Assembly: GCF_019645815.1 (NCBI RefSeq) | Contig: NZ_CP080997.1 | Location: 3,910,880-3,974,879, forward strand | DNA from: Mycolicibacter heraklionensis | GTDB lineage: Bacteria; Actinomycetota; Actinomycetes; Mycobacteriales; Mycobacteriaceae | Direction: 5' to 3' | DNA length: 64,000 nt | Part shown: positions 7,848-16,230 of the stretch, one piece after another | Layout: every line of letters starts with the position of its first letter | How positions within the stretch are numbered: the first letter of the stretch is position 1 | Notes under the pieces: model-generated | The model's input: the letters and a program-made list of their open reading frames with translations, nothing else | Database searches by the model: none | What the model was told of the DNA's origin: nothing | Made by a program: the position numbers and the translations under genes

Positions 7848-8864
7848 ATGCATCTGCTGGTCACTGGTGGCGCCGGGTTCATCGGCGCCAACTTCGTGCA
7901 CAGCACGCTGGCGCAGCGCCCCGGCACCACGATCACCGTGCTGGACGCGCTGACCTACGCCGGCAGCCGCGAATCGCTGGACGGCTTGGATTCCCAGGCT
8001 GGCCGGTTCCGGTTGGTGCAGGGCGACATCACCGATGCTGCGCTGGTCGGCCGGCTGATCGCCGAGCTGGATCCCGAGACCGACGCGGTGGTGCACTTCG
8101 CCGCCGAAACCCACGTGGACAACGCGCTGGCCGACCCGGAGCCGTTCCTGCGATCCAACGTGATCGGCACCTTCACCGTGCTGGAGGCGGTGCGCGCCCA
8201 TGGGGTACGACTGCACCACGTCTCCACTGACGAGGTGTACGGCGACTTGGCCCTCGACGACCCGCGCCGGTTCACCGAGACGACGCCGTACCACCCCTCC
8301 AGCCCGTACTCATCGACCAAGGCCGCCGCCGATCTACTGGTGCACTCCTGGGTGCGCTCTTACGGGGTGCGCGCGACGATCTCGAACTGCTCCAACAACT
8401 ACGGGCCGTATCAGCACGTGGAGAAGTTCATCCCACGCCAGATCACCAACCTGCTCACCGGTCGCCGGGCCAAGCTGTATGGCAGCGGCGCCAACGTCCG
8501 CGACTGGATCCACGTCGACGACCACAACAGCGCCGTCTGGCAGATCATGACCGGCGGCCATATCGGGCGCACCTACCTGATCGGTGCCGACGGGGAGCGC
8601 GACAACCGCAGTGTGCTGCAGACCATTCTGCGGCTGATGGACCACGACCCCGATGACTTCGACCACGTCGCCGACCGCCCCGGTCATGATTTGCGGTATG
8701 CGATCGACCCGTCTGCGCTGCGTGACGAACTGGGCTGGAAGCCGGAGCACACCGACTTCGAGGCCGGCCTTCGCGAGACCATTGACTGGTACCGCGCCAA
8801 CGAATCCTGGTGGGCCCCACTGAAAGAGGCCGCCGAGGTGCGTTACGCGACGCTGGGACGCTGA
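7848..8864 (+). CDS. rmlB: dTDP-glucose 4,6-dehydratase
   Basis: Second step of dTDP-L-rhamnose synthesis, which supplies the rhamnose linker between peptidoglycan and arabinogalactan. The 338-residue protein starts MHLLVTGGAGFIGANFV (Rossmann NAD site). It has the HVSTDEVYGDL active-site Asp-Glu pair and the SPYSSTKAAAD motif containing the catalytic Tyr-x3-Lys, followed by SNCSNNYGPYQ and RDWIHVDDH. The rmlC ATG begins one base after its stop codon. Confidence 0.97.
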   Translation: MHLLVTGGAGFIGANFVHSTLAQRPGTTITVLDALTYAGSRESLDGLDSQAGRFRLVQGDITDAALVGRLIAELDPETDAVVHFAAETHVDNALADPEPFLRSNVIGTFTVLEAVRAHGVRLHHVSTDEVYGDLALDDPRRFTETTPYHPSSPYSSTKAAADLLVHSWVRSYGVRATISNCSNNYGPYQHVEKFIPRQITNLLTGRRAKLYGSGANVRDWIHVDDHNSAVWQIMTGGHIGRTYLIGADGERDNRSVLQTILRLMDHDPDDFDHVADRPGHDLRYAIDPSALRDELGWKPEHTDFEAGLRETIDWYRANESWWAPLKEAAEVRYATLGR

Positions 8865-8865
8865 C

Positions 8866-9438
8866 ATGGACGCGCGCGAACTGACCATCCCGGGGGCGTG
8901 GGAGCTCACCCCGACTCAGCACACCGATTCCCGCGGGGTCTTCTTCGAGTGGTTCACCGACCGAGAGTTCACCGCGTTCGCCGGGCACCGTTTCGACCTG
9001 CGTCAGGCCAACTGCTCGGTGTCGGGCGCCGGCGTGCTGCGCGGCCTGCACTTCGCCCAGCTGCCGCCTGGGCAGGCAAAATACGTGACCTGCGTGTCGG
9101 GTTCGGTCTTCGACGTGGTCGTCGACATCCGGGTCGGTTCCCCGACCTACGGGCGCTGGGACGCGGTGCTGCTGGACGGCCGGGATCGCCGGTCGATATA
9201 TCTCGCCGCCGGGCTGGCGCATGGATTCCTTGCACTGCAAGACAATTCGACGGTGATGTATCTGTGTTCAGCGGAGTACGACCCCCAACGCGAGCACACC
9301 ATCTGTGCCACCGACCCGGCGATCAATATCGACTGGCCCGACGAGCACCCGCTGGTGCTCTCCGAGCGGGATGCGGCTGCGCCGTCGCTGGCCGAAGTCC
9401 GCGAAGCCGGGTTACTGCCCAGCTGGGATCAACGGTAA
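8866..9438 (+). CDS. rmlC: dTDP-4-dehydrorhamnose 3,5-epimerase
   Basis: Third step of dTDP-L-rhamnose synthesis. The 190-residue cupin protein has DSRGVFFEWF, the catalytic His in GVLRGLHFAQLPPGQAKYV, VFDVVVDIRVGSPTYGRW and the active-site region LAHGFLALQDNSTVMYLCS. It is slightly shorter at the C-terminus than M. tuberculosis RmlC. Co-transcribed with rmlB and convergent with the next gene. Confidence 0.97.
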   Translation: MDARELTIPGAWELTPTQHTDSRGVFFEWFTDREFTAFAGHRFDLRQANCSVSGAGVLRGLHFAQLPPGQAKYVTCVSGSVFDVVVDIRVGSPTYGRWDAVLLDGRDRRSIYLAAGLAHGFLALQDNSTVMYLCSAEYDPQREHTICATDPAINIDWPDEHPLVLSERDAAAPSLAEVREAGLLPSWDQR

Positions 9439-9440
9439 GC

Positions 9441-9465
9441 ACGGCTGTCCGCCCGGCAGAGCCGT
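9441..9465. terminator. Weak hairpin between convergent rmlC and aldehyde dehydrogenase
   Basis: ACGGCT (9441-9446) pairs with AGCCGT (9460-9465) across a GC-rich 13-base loop in the 27-bp gap between two convergent genes. It could act as a bidirectional terminator. There is no T-run, so support is positional. Confidence 0.35.
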
Positions 9466-10911
9466 TCAGGCCAGGGCGATGTATTTGGTTTCGAGATATT
9501 CCTCGATTCCTTCCGCGCCGCCTTCTCTGCCCAGCCCGGATTCCTTGATGCCGCCGAAGGGCGCCGCGGCATCGGAGATGACGCCGCGGTTGACGCCGAC
9601 CATTCCGGACTCGACCTGTTCGGCCACCCGCAGTGCTCGATCCAGGTCACGGGTGTAGATGTAGGCGGCCAGCCCGTATTCGGTGGCATTCGCCGCGGCG
9701 ACCCCGGCGGTTTCGCCGTCGAATCCGGCGATCGCCGCCACCGGACCGAACACCTCCTCGGTGAGCAGCCTGGCGTCGGAAGGGATTTCGGACAGCACGG
9801 TCGGGGGGTAGAAATAACCCCGCCCCGGCTCGGGCCGCCCACCCAGCAGCAGGGCCGCCCCCTTGCCGACCGCGTCGTCGACCAGCTCGCCGACCTTGCT
9901 GCGCTGCCGTTCGTTGATCAGCGGTCCGACGTCGACGCCGGGGCGCGTCCCGTCTCCGACGGTCAGCTTCGCCATTCGGGCGGTGAGTTTCTCGGTGAAT
10001 TCGTCGCGCACCGCGTTGTCGACGTGAATGCGGTTGGCCGCGGTACAGGCCTCGCCACCGTTGCGCATCTTCGCCGCCAGAGCTCCTTCGACCGCGGCGT
10101 CGATATCCGCGTCGGCGAACACCACGAACGGGGCGTTGCCGCCGAGTTCCATCGAGGTGCGCAGCACCTTGCCGGCGGCCTGCGCCAGCAGGCTCTTACC
10201 CACCGCGGTGGATCCGGTGAAAGTCAGCTTGCGCAGTCGCCGGTCGGCCAACAGCGGCGCGGTCAGCGCCGCCGCATCCATGGTGGGCAGCACCGACAGC
10301 ACCCCGTCGGGCAGGCCTGCCTCAGCCAGCACTGACCCGAGGAACAGCATGGTCAACGGGGTATCGGGTGCGGGTTTGACGATCGCGGTACAGCCCGCGG
10401 CCACCGCCGCGGCGATCTTTCGGGTTCCCATCGCCAGCGGGAAATTCCACGGGGTGATCGCCAACGTCGGCCCGACCGGCTGCTTGGTCACCAGGATCCG
10501 GCCGTTGCCCGACGGGGCGGCACTGTAGCGGCCGTTGATCCGCACCGCCTCCTCACTGAACCAGCGCAGGAACTCCGCACCGTAGCTGACCTCGGCATGG
10601 CTCTCCGCCAACGGTTTACCCATTTCCAGCGTGATCAGCAGCGCGAACCGGTCACGGTGGTGCTCGACGAGTTCGTATGCCCGGCGAAGGATCTCGGCTC
10701 GCTGCCGAGGTGGCGTAGCCGACCAGTCAGCTTGAGTAGCAGCAGCGAGGTCCATGGCTTGCGCCGCGTCGTCGGGCCCGGCGTCGGCGACCTCGAGCAG
10801 GATCTCTTCGGTCGCCGGGTTGTGCACCGCGAAACGGCGTCCGCTGGCCGCCGGCTTCTCGTGCCCACCGAGCAGCAGCTCAGCGGGCACCCACGTCAAT
10901 GCGGAGTCCAT
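9466..10911 (-). CDS. NAD(P)-dependent aldehyde dehydrogenase (succinate-semialdehyde dehydrogenase-like)
   Basis: A 481-residue ALDH-superfamily enzyme that oxidises an aldehyde to its acid. Features: PWNFPLAMGTRKIAAAVAAG (substrate and cofactor channel), FTGSTAVGKSL (Rossmann), the catalytic Glu in SMELGGNAP, and the catalytic Cys in NGGEACTAANR. The C-terminal half has EVFGPVAAIAGF and PFGGIKESGLGREGG. It is closest in style to GabD. The ATG at 10911 shares one base with the stop of the upstream ALDH gene, so they are translationally coupled. As the last gene of an operon with a carotenoid oxygenase, it may oxidise an aldehyde made by that cleavage; this is inference. Confidence 0.9.
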   Translation of the reverse strand: MDSALTWVPAELLLGGHEKPAASGRRFAVHNPATEEILLEVADAGPDDAAQAMDLAAATQADWSATPPRQRAEILRRAYELVEHHRDRFALLITLEMGKPLAESHAEVSYGAEFLRWFSEEAVRINGRYSAAPSGNGRILVTKQPVGPTLAITPWNFPLAMGTRKIAAAVAAGCTAIVKPAPDTPLTMLFLGSVLAEAGLPDGVLSVLPTMDAAALTAPLLADRRLRKLTFTGSTAVGKSLLAQAAGKVLRTSMELGGNAPFVVFADADIDAAVEGALAAKMRNGGEACTAANRIHVDNAVRDEFTEKLTARMAKLTVGDGTRPGVDVGPLINERQRSKVGELVDDAVGKGAALLLGGRPEPGRGYFYPPTVLSEIPSDARLLTEEVFGPVAAIAGFDGETAGVAAANATEYGLAAYIYTRDLDRALRVAEQVESGMVGVNRGVISDAAAPFGGIKESGLGREGGAEGIEEYLETKYIALA

Positions 10912-12428
10912 CAAGATCCTCTCGTCGCGAAAAACCTGCGCCGGCCCCGCCCATCCAAGACCCGCATCAGCGTCGTCACCAGGCGGGATCGGAGCTTGGA
11001 CGCGGGGTACCACAGTGGTTCGCGCTTCAACACCGGACCGCGGGGCACCAGAATCGCTTGCTGGCGACAGTATTTGCGGATTCCCGCTGGACCGCCGAAG
11101 CGGGCGCCCATCCCGGAGTTCTTCCAACCGCCCATCGGCACGGCGAAGTTGACCAGATTGGCGAATGCATCGTTGATGTTGACCGCGCCGACTTCCAGAC
11201 GGCGCGCCACCCGTTCACCCCGCCGCCTTTCGCCGCACCAGACCGTGGCCGAGAGGCCGTAGTCGGAATCGTTGGCCAACCGGACCGCCTCGTCCTCGTC
11301 GGCGACCTTGATCACCGGCAACAGCGGCCCGAAGGTCTCTTCGGTCATACAGGTCATCGAGTGATCAACGTCGACGAGAACAGTGGGCTCGAAGAACGCA
11401 CCGGCCCCGGTGGCCTTGCCGCCGATCAGGATTCGCGCGCCGCGCGAAACGGCGTCGTCGACGTGCCGGGTCACGATGTCGCACTGCGCCGGTGTCGCCA
11501 TGGCGCCGATGTCGAAGCGGAACCCGCGGTCGTCGTGGCCTTGCCGGAGTGCCCGGACCTGGTCGAGCAGACTGGCCACGAACCGGTCGTAGACCGGTGC
11601 CTCGACGTAGACCCGCTCCACTGAGATGCATACCTGCCCGGAGTTGAACAGCCCCCCGTAGACGATGCCCGCGGCCGTTCGGTCGATGTCGGCGTCGGCC
11701 AGCACGATAGCCGGATCCTTGCCCCCCAGTTCCAGACTGCAGGGTTTCAGAGCCTCACCGCACGCGGCGGCGATCGCCCGCCCCGTCGCGGTGGAGCCGG
11801 TGAATTGCACATAGTCGACCGCGTCGACGACTGCGCGCCCGGTTTCGATGCCGCCGGTCAGCACCTGCAGCACGGGAGGGGCGCCGATCTCCGCCCAGCC
11901 GCGGGCCAACTCGCACGCGCTGAGCGGAGTCACCTCCGACGGCTTCACCAAGACCGCGGCGCCGGCCATCAGCGCCGCGAACGCGTCGAAGCACGGGTTG
12001 AGCAAGGGCAGATTCCATGGCGTGATGATGCCGACCACCGGGTAGGGCTGGTATCGGGTCACCAACCGCTTCGTCAGCCCGATCGGGCTGTGCGGCCTCG
12101 GCCGTTCCTCGGCAAGGAATCCGCCGGCATGCCGCGCCCAGTATTTGGCCAGATCGATCGCCGCCGGCACTTCGATCTCCGCGTCGAACCGCGTCTTCCC
12201 GGTCTCCGACTGCACCAGGTCGGTCAACCGCGCGGAGTTGTCCATCAACCAATCCAGCAGCCGCGACAGCCATTCCGCGCGCGCAGCGGCGCCGAGGTCC
12301 TCCCATTCCGGCTGCCGTCCGCGTAGCTGCCGAACGGTGTCGGCGACGACGGCGGGTGGGTGGTCGTGGACCTGGCCCACCACCAGACCGTCGGCGGGGT
12401 TGCGGACTTCGATCGTGGGTGTCGTCAC
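10911..12428 (-). CDS. Second aldehyde dehydrogenase
   Basis: 505 residues, ALDH superfamily. Key residues: PWNLPLLNPCFDAFAALMAG, QFTGSTATGRAI, the catalytic Glu in SLELGGKDPAIV, and the catalytic Cys in NSGQVCISVERVYV. The C-terminal tail after PAGIRKYCRQQAILV is basic and longer than in the neighbouring ALDH, resembling the GabD2/membrane-proximal ALDH group. It overlaps the upstream carotenoid oxygenase by 4 bp (ATGA), so the two are tightly coupled. A role in oxidising an apocarotenal or aryl aldehyde from the cleavage reaction is inferred from context. Confidence 0.9.
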   Translation of the reverse strand: MTTPTIEVRNPADGLVVGQVHDHPPAVVADTVRQLRGRQPEWEDLGAAARAEWLSRLLDWLMDNSARLTDLVQSETGKTRFDAEIEVPAAIDLAKYWARHAGGFLAEERPRPHSPIGLTKRLVTRYQPYPVVGIITPWNLPLLNPCFDAFAALMAGAAVLVKPSEVTPLSACELARGWAEIGAPPVLQVLTGGIETGRAVVDAVDYVQFTGSTATGRAIAAACGEALKPCSLELGGKDPAIVLADADIDRTAAGIVYGGLFNSGQVCISVERVYVEAPVYDRFVASLLDQVRALRQGHDDRGFRFDIGAMATPAQCDIVTRHVDDAVSRGARILIGGKATGAGAFFEPTVLVDVDHSMTCMTEETFGPLLPVIKVADEDEAVRLANDSDYGLSATVWCGERRRGERVARRLEVGAVNINDAFANLVNFAVPMGGWKNSGMGARFGGPAGIRKYCRQQAILVPRGPVLKREPLWYPASKLRSRLVTTLMRVLDGRGRRRFFATRGS

Positions 12429-13879
12429 GGCTCTCCCAGGGCCTGCCGGTACAGCGGACTGTCGGCACTGTAGTAATTGCAGTGGAATCCGCTCGGGATG
12501 CGGAACGGAATGCGCACCCGCGTCAGCGGCCCGGCCGCGAGGTTCTGGGCGTCGAATACCACCAGCTCGGTCTCGGCGGCACCGGCCTGGTGGACCAGTG
12601 TCACGGCGTAGCCGTCAGATTCGTCACGTCCTCCGATGCGCGGGGCGAAGATGAGCTCCCCTGCGGCGGCACCGTCACCGAAGTGGTAAACATCCTCGGC
12701 GCCGGTCTGGGTATCGACTCGCAGCACCGCGTCCATACCGTCGGCGCGACCGTCAATCGAGTGCAGGTTGCTGTTGGCGAACACGTTTCGGCTCGGGCGG
12801 GTCATCATCCGGTCGTCCGGGCGGGGGAATTGGATGTCGTGGTCGCTGAGTATCTGCTCGGCCACCACGTCGGTGCTGGCGGCCGGGTCGATCGTCCAAC
12901 GGCGCAGGCTCTGCTGGGTTTCGGCGTGCGAGCGGCGGTTGCCGTGAATGTCGGGGAACAGCGCGGTCCCTTCGGCGGCGGCCACATCGGCGACGATACG
13001 GCCGTCCTCGTCCCACACGTTGGCCTGATGCATCATGTGCCGCGGCGCGGCTTCGAACCAGCGGACGTCGGCAGCGGACCCACTGCGCGGCATGACGCCG
13101 AGTTTGGTCGGCCGGTCGGGGTCCCAGGCCACCATCGGACCGCCGGACATCGCCCGCTCCACGCTGATATCCAATGGTGTCACCGGAAATACCACGTGGT
13201 GTTCGGTGACGAAGAAGGTGTGCATCAATGTCTGGTGCGGTATCGGTATCACTTCGTAGCGCAGCAGTTCCCCGTCGGAACCCACGACTTCGTAGTGGAT
13301 TTCCGGCACGGCGCCCGGACGATACGGGACCGACCCGATGTTGATCAGTTCACCGGTGGCGTAGTCGACGGTCGGATGCGCCGAGAAGGTGGTGGTGATG
13401 ACCCCGCCGTAGTGTTCCTCGCCGATGGTGTCCAGGGTGCGTGGTTCCAGCCGGACCGGCGGCGCGCCCTCCATCAGCGCCAAGAGCTTTCCGCCGTGCA
13501 GGATGATGTTGGTGTTGGCCGTGTTGTACCGGGTGCCGCGGGCGAGCGGGTCGGTGGTCGCCGGGTTGTCGAGCACCCCGAACAGTCGCCGTCCGTGTTT
13601 GAGTTCCAGCTCCAGCTTTTCGGTGTGCACCCAACGGCTGCGCAGCGATACCCGGCCGTCTTCGATGAAGAACGCGTAGACCATGCCGTCGCCGTCGAAC
13701 CAGTGGTAGTCCTCGGCAGTCGGCGGGTACAGTGGTTCGGCGCCGTTGCGATAGAACACCCCGGCGAGATCTTCCGGCAGGTCACCTTCGACGAACAGGT
13801 CCGGCGCTGTCACTTCCATTCGATTGGGCTGGTGATGCCCGGTGAGAAAAGGACTTTCGCGAAAGCGCGGGCTAGCCAC
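12425..13879 (-). CDS. Carotenoid cleavage oxygenase family protein (first of two)
   Basis: 484-residue member of the RPE65/carotenoid-stilbene oxygenase family, which uses non-haem Fe(II) to split an alkene into two carbonyls. The four iron-ligand histidines can be placed in their usual contexts: His168 (SAHPTVD), His220 (MHTFF), His284 (MMHQANVWDEDG) and His466 (GFHCNYY). The N-terminus has the family motif GVFYRNGAEPLY followed by YHWFDGDGMVYAF. It lies between a lipoyl protein and two aldehyde dehydrogenases that could oxidise its products. Whether it cuts a carotenoid, an apocarotenoid or a stilbene cannot be told from sequence. Confidence 0.9.
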   Translation of the reverse strand: MASPRFRESPFLTGHHQPNRMEVTAPDLFVEGDLPEDLAGVFYRNGAEPLYPPTAEDYHWFDGDGMVYAFFIEDGRVSLRSRWVHTEKLELELKHGRRLFGVLDNPATTDPLARGTRYNTANTNIILHGGKLLALMEGAPPVRLEPRTLDTIGEEHYGGVITTTFSAHPTVDYATGELINIGSVPYRPGAVPEIHYEVVGSDGELLRYEVIPIPHQTLMHTFFVTEHHVVFPVTPLDISVERAMSGGPMVAWDPDRPTKLGVMPRSGSAADVRWFEAAPRHMMHQANVWDEDGRIVADVAAAEGTALFPDIHGNRRSHAETQQSLRRWTIDPAASTDVVAEQILSDHDIQFPRPDDRMMTRPSRNVFANSNLHSIDGRADGMDAVLRVDTQTGAEDVYHFGDGAAAGELIFAPRIGGRDESDGYAVTLVHQAGAAETELVVFDAQNLAAGPLTRVRIPFRIPSGFHCNYYSADSPLYRQALGEP

Positions 13880-13891
13880 TGGTGCCTCCGT

Positions 13892-14119
13892 TCATTCGAT
13901 GGTGCCCAGTTGAGTGCCTACTGGGTAGGTTTCGTCAGCCTCAACGGCACCGTGTCGCAGGATACCGGCGCACGGTGCGGGGATGTCGGTCTCCACCTTG
14001 TCGGTACCCACGGTGTAGAGGTCTTCACCTTCGGCCACCGGGTGACCGTCGGGCACCAGCCAACCCATAAAGATGCCCTCGGTCATCGTGACGTCCAGTT
14101 TGGGCATTCGGATATCCAT
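13892..14119 (-). CDS. Free-standing lipoyl-domain protein
   Basis: A 75-residue protein that is just one biotinyl/lipoyl domain: MPKLDVTMTEG, then the attachment hairpin TVGTDKVETDIPAP with lipoyl Lys41, and a final strand ending QLGTIE. There is no peripheral-subunit-binding or acyltransferase domain. The ATG at 14119 is preceded by AAGG; the frame extends further but without family similarity. Lipoyl domains shuttle acyl groups for 2-oxoacid dehydrogenases, and this operon encodes E1 alpha and beta upstream, so it may serve that E1. The missing E2 core and E3 would have to come from elsewhere. Confidence 0.85.
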   Translation of the reverse strand: MDIRMPKLDVTMTEGIFMGWLVPDGHPVAEGEDLYTVGTDKVETDIPAPCAGILRHGAVEADETYPVGTQLGTIE

Positions 14120-14129
14120 CGCAACCTTC

Positions 14130-14321
14130 CTAGTCGGTGAGCCGCAACGCCTGGCTCGGGCAGGACGCCACCGCGTCGGCCACCGCATCGCGGTGATCGT
14201 CGGAGATCTCGTCGACAAGCACGTATGAGACGCCGTCGTCGCCGATGGCGAAGACGTCCGGGGCTTTCATCTCGCATATTCCGTGACCGACGCAGCGGTC
14301 TTGGTCGACAAGCACTTTCAC
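14130..14321 (-). CDS. [3Fe-4S] ferredoxin
   Basis: 63-residue electron carrier of the actinobacterial P450 type. The cluster motif is Cys10-x2-His-x2-Cys16 (CVGHGIC), and the third Cys lies in ASCPSQALRL. The GTG at 14321 is preferred because GGAGG lies 4-5 bases upstream; a longer start at 14336 would place that site inside the gene. Such ferredoxins commonly feed a P450, and one is encoded at 24814 in the divergent operon. No ferredoxin reductase is encoded in the island. Confidence 0.9.
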   Translation of the reverse strand: MKVLVDQDRCVGHGICEMKAPDVFAIGDDGVSYVLVDEISDDHRDAVADAVASCPSQALRLTD

Positions 14322-14332
14322 GGTTCCTCCGA

Positions 14333-15478
14333 TCACCGGGTCAGGACGGTGCAGGCGCTCAGCCCCGGCGCGCCGTAAACGTGGGAGAACGCCACCCGGG
14401 GCGTTCCGCCGACCTGACGACCGCCCGCCGCGCCGCGCAGCTGGAGTACGTTCTCGTGGATCTGGCGCAGCCCCGACGCGCCGATCGGCTCGCCGTTGGC
14501 CAGGCAGCCGCCGTCGGTGTTGATCGGCAGCCGGCCGGTGAGTTCGGTGGCGCCCGCGTCAATGAGGTCGGTCTGCGCGCCGTGTTCGCACAGCCCGGTC
14601 TCGGCCAGGTGGATGAGCTCCGCCCCGGCGTCGGTGTCCTGCAGCTGAGCCAGGTCCACTTCGTCGGGCCCGATACCGGCGGCCTCGAAGGCGGCCGCAG
14701 CGGCGTCCACACTCGGGCTGACACCGCGGCGCACCGACAGCGACGGACTGAGCACCTCGAAAGATCCGGGCCGGCGAGTGCGCACGGCCGCACCCGCGAT
14801 GTACACCGGATCGTCGCGATACCGCTTGGCGCGCTCGGCACTGCACAGCACCAAGGCGGCGGCGCCGTCACCGGGCGAGCAGAACATGTACTGACGCAGC
14901 GGGTCCGACAGCATCATCGAGTCGCGCACGTCGGCTTCGGTGAGTGGCTTGCGCCGCCAGGCGTTCGGGTTCAGTGCCGCGTTGCGAAACGCCTTGCTCG
15001 CGACTGTTTCCAGCAGCCGCGCGGGTAGCCCGTGCTCGTGCAGATAGCGCTGGATCTTCAACGCAAAGAACTGTGACGTCATGGCCAATCCGGTGGTGCC
15101 GTACCACTGCCCCAGGCCCAGTGCTTCCGGCCGGATCGCGAACGCGCCCCGCGGATGCGAGTCGAAACCGACGACCAGCGCCGTCTCGGCGGCCCCCGAA
15201 CCGATCGCCTGCACCGCAGCGACCAGTGAACTGGTGCCGGTGGCGCAACCGTTGAGCACGTTGACGAACGGCACCCCGGTCAGTCCGAGATCGGCGACCA
15301 GCGTGTCGGCCGAACCGGCGTCCATGCTGCCGCCGACCGCGTAGTCGATGTCACCCCAGGACATCGCGGCGTCGTCGAGCGCGGCGCGCACCGCACGCAC
15401 GGCCTCCTTGCGGGCGGTGGTGTCGAGGTAGCGGCCGAACGGCCGACAGCCGATGCCGATGATGGCTACGGATGACAT
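14333..15478 (-). CDS. Thiolase-superfamily lipid-transfer protein (Ltp-type, possible aldolase)
   Basis: 381-residue SCP2-thiolase-like protein. The nucleophile-region Cys78 is kept (NVLNGCATGTSSLVAAVQ). The thiolase GHP motif reads NGEPIGASGLRQ (Glu in place of His), and the C-terminal catalytic CxG region is replaced by SHVYGAPGLSACTVL. These changes, and pairing with a DUF35 protein whose TGA overlaps this ATG, match the Ltp2-type retro-aldolases of steroid side-chain degradation rather than a classical thiolase. A carbon-carbon cleavage on a CoA thioester is the likely reaction; the substrate is unknown. Confidence 0.8.
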   Translation of the reverse strand: MSSVAIIGIGCRPFGRYLDTTARKEAVRAVRAALDDAAMSWGDIDYAVGGSMDAGSADTLVADLGLTGVPFVNVLNGCATGTSSLVAAVQAIGSGAAETALVVGFDSHPRGAFAIRPEALGLGQWYGTTGLAMTSQFFALKIQRYLHEHGLPARLLETVASKAFRNAALNPNAWRRKPLTEADVRDSMMLSDPLRQYMFCSPGDGAAALVLCSAERAKRYRDDPVYIAGAAVRTRRPGSFEVLSPSLSVRRGVSPSVDAAAAAFEAAGIGPDEVDLAQLQDTDAGAELIHLAETGLCEHGAQTDLIDAGATELTGRLPINTDGGCLANGEPIGASGLRQIHENVLQLRGAAGGRQVGGTPRVAFSHVYGAPGLSACTVLTR

Positions 15479-15903
15479 CAGCGTCCCTCCTTCTCGTCCG
15501 GTGCAAACGCGAACGTGGTTGCGGTGCCGGTTTCGGCCGGTACCTCGATCCCGGTGAGCCGCATCGGCATCCCGATGCGCAGCCGGTCCGGATCGGATTC
15601 GGTGAGTCGGGTCTCGACGATGACCTCGCCGGGCAGTTCGACGTAGCCCACACCGAAGGGCGTGAACTCGTCACCGGCTGGCAGATACGGCGGGCTGGGC
15701 GGCGGGAAGCGCTGAATGGTCCAGCTCCACAGCTCACCGCGGTCGGCCAGCCGGACCGGCTCGACCCGGCCGGCGCCGCAGCGCGGGCAGCTGTCCCCGC
15801 GCGGGAAGCTGATCTCCCCGCAGTCCGCACAACGCCCGCCGAGCAGCCGGACTTCGCCGTCGACGAGTTCCATGATCGCGGAGTCGATCGGTTCGGCGGT
15901 CAT
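15478..15903 (-). CDS. DUF35 / OB-fold zinc-ribbon partner protein
   Basis: 141 residues: an N-terminal rubredoxin-like zinc ribbon with Cys25-x2-Cys28 and Cys39-x2-Cys42 (CADCG and CPRCG), then an OB-fold with SWTIQRFPPPSPPYLP and TPFGVGYVELPGEVIVETRL. DUF35 proteins act as obligate partners of Ltp-type thiolase-fold enzymes, presenting the acyl-CoA. The ATG at 15903 overlaps the upstream ferredoxin stop by 4 bp and the gene overlaps the Ltp start by 1 bp. Unlike the steroid system, no MaoC-like hydratase gene accompanies it here. Confidence 0.88.
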   Translation of the reverse strand: MTAEPIDSAIMELVDGEVRLLGGRCADCGEISFPRGDSCPRCGAGRVEPVRLADRGELWSWTIQRFPPPSPPYLPAGDEFTPFGVGYVELPGEVIVETRLTESDPDRLRIGMPMRLTGIEVPAETGTATTFAFAPDEKEGR

Positions 15904-16229
15904 GCGCTGGGCTCCTGTCTGCGGGCACGCACCCCGCGCTTGCGGACGACGACGTCGCCATGGACGGCAGCCTGGCAAGCCAGCCGGACCTGGTCCCCGC
16001 GCCCGCCGTGATCACCGGAGATGCCGCGAACCGCACGGGATTCGGTCTCACTCGGCGGGGCCAGCCGATCCGGGTGTGCGAGAACCTCGACATGGCAGAC
16101 CAGGCATTCGCCATTACCGCCGCAGATCGTCGGCCAGCGGTAACCGGCGGCTTCGGCGGCGGCCATGATGGTCTGCCCGTCAGCGGCGCCGAATCGGACG
16201 CCGGACGGTTGGACGGTGACGGTGGCCAT
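15900..16229 (-). CDS. [2Fe-2S] ferredoxin
   Basis: 109-residue plant/adrenodoxin-type ferredoxin. Ligands are Cys36, Cys42 and Cys45 (ICGGNGECLVCHVEV) and Cys85 (RLACQA). The ATG at 16229 begins MATVTVQPSGVRF, the normal first strand of the fold. It may serve the Rieske oxygenase (22524) or the P450 (24814). It lies one base downstream of the acyl-CoA dehydrogenase subunit and overlaps the DUF35 gene. Confidence 0.88.
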   Translation of the reverse strand: MATVTVQPSGVRFGAADGQTIMAAAEAAGYRWPTICGGNGECLVCHVEVLAHPDRLAPPSETESRAVRGISGDHGGRGDQVRLACQAAVHGDVVVRKRGVRARRQEPSA

Positions 16230-16230
16230 C

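Noticed and set aside
6774..8294. A 506-codon minus-strand frame opposite the F420 oxidoreductase and rmlB.
   Set aside because: Antisense to two clearly recognisable enzymes with good ribosome binding sites.
12356..14140. A 594-codon plus-strand frame opposite the carotenoid oxygenase.
   Set aside because: No recognisable family, while the minus strand shows all four iron histidines and correct gene junctions.
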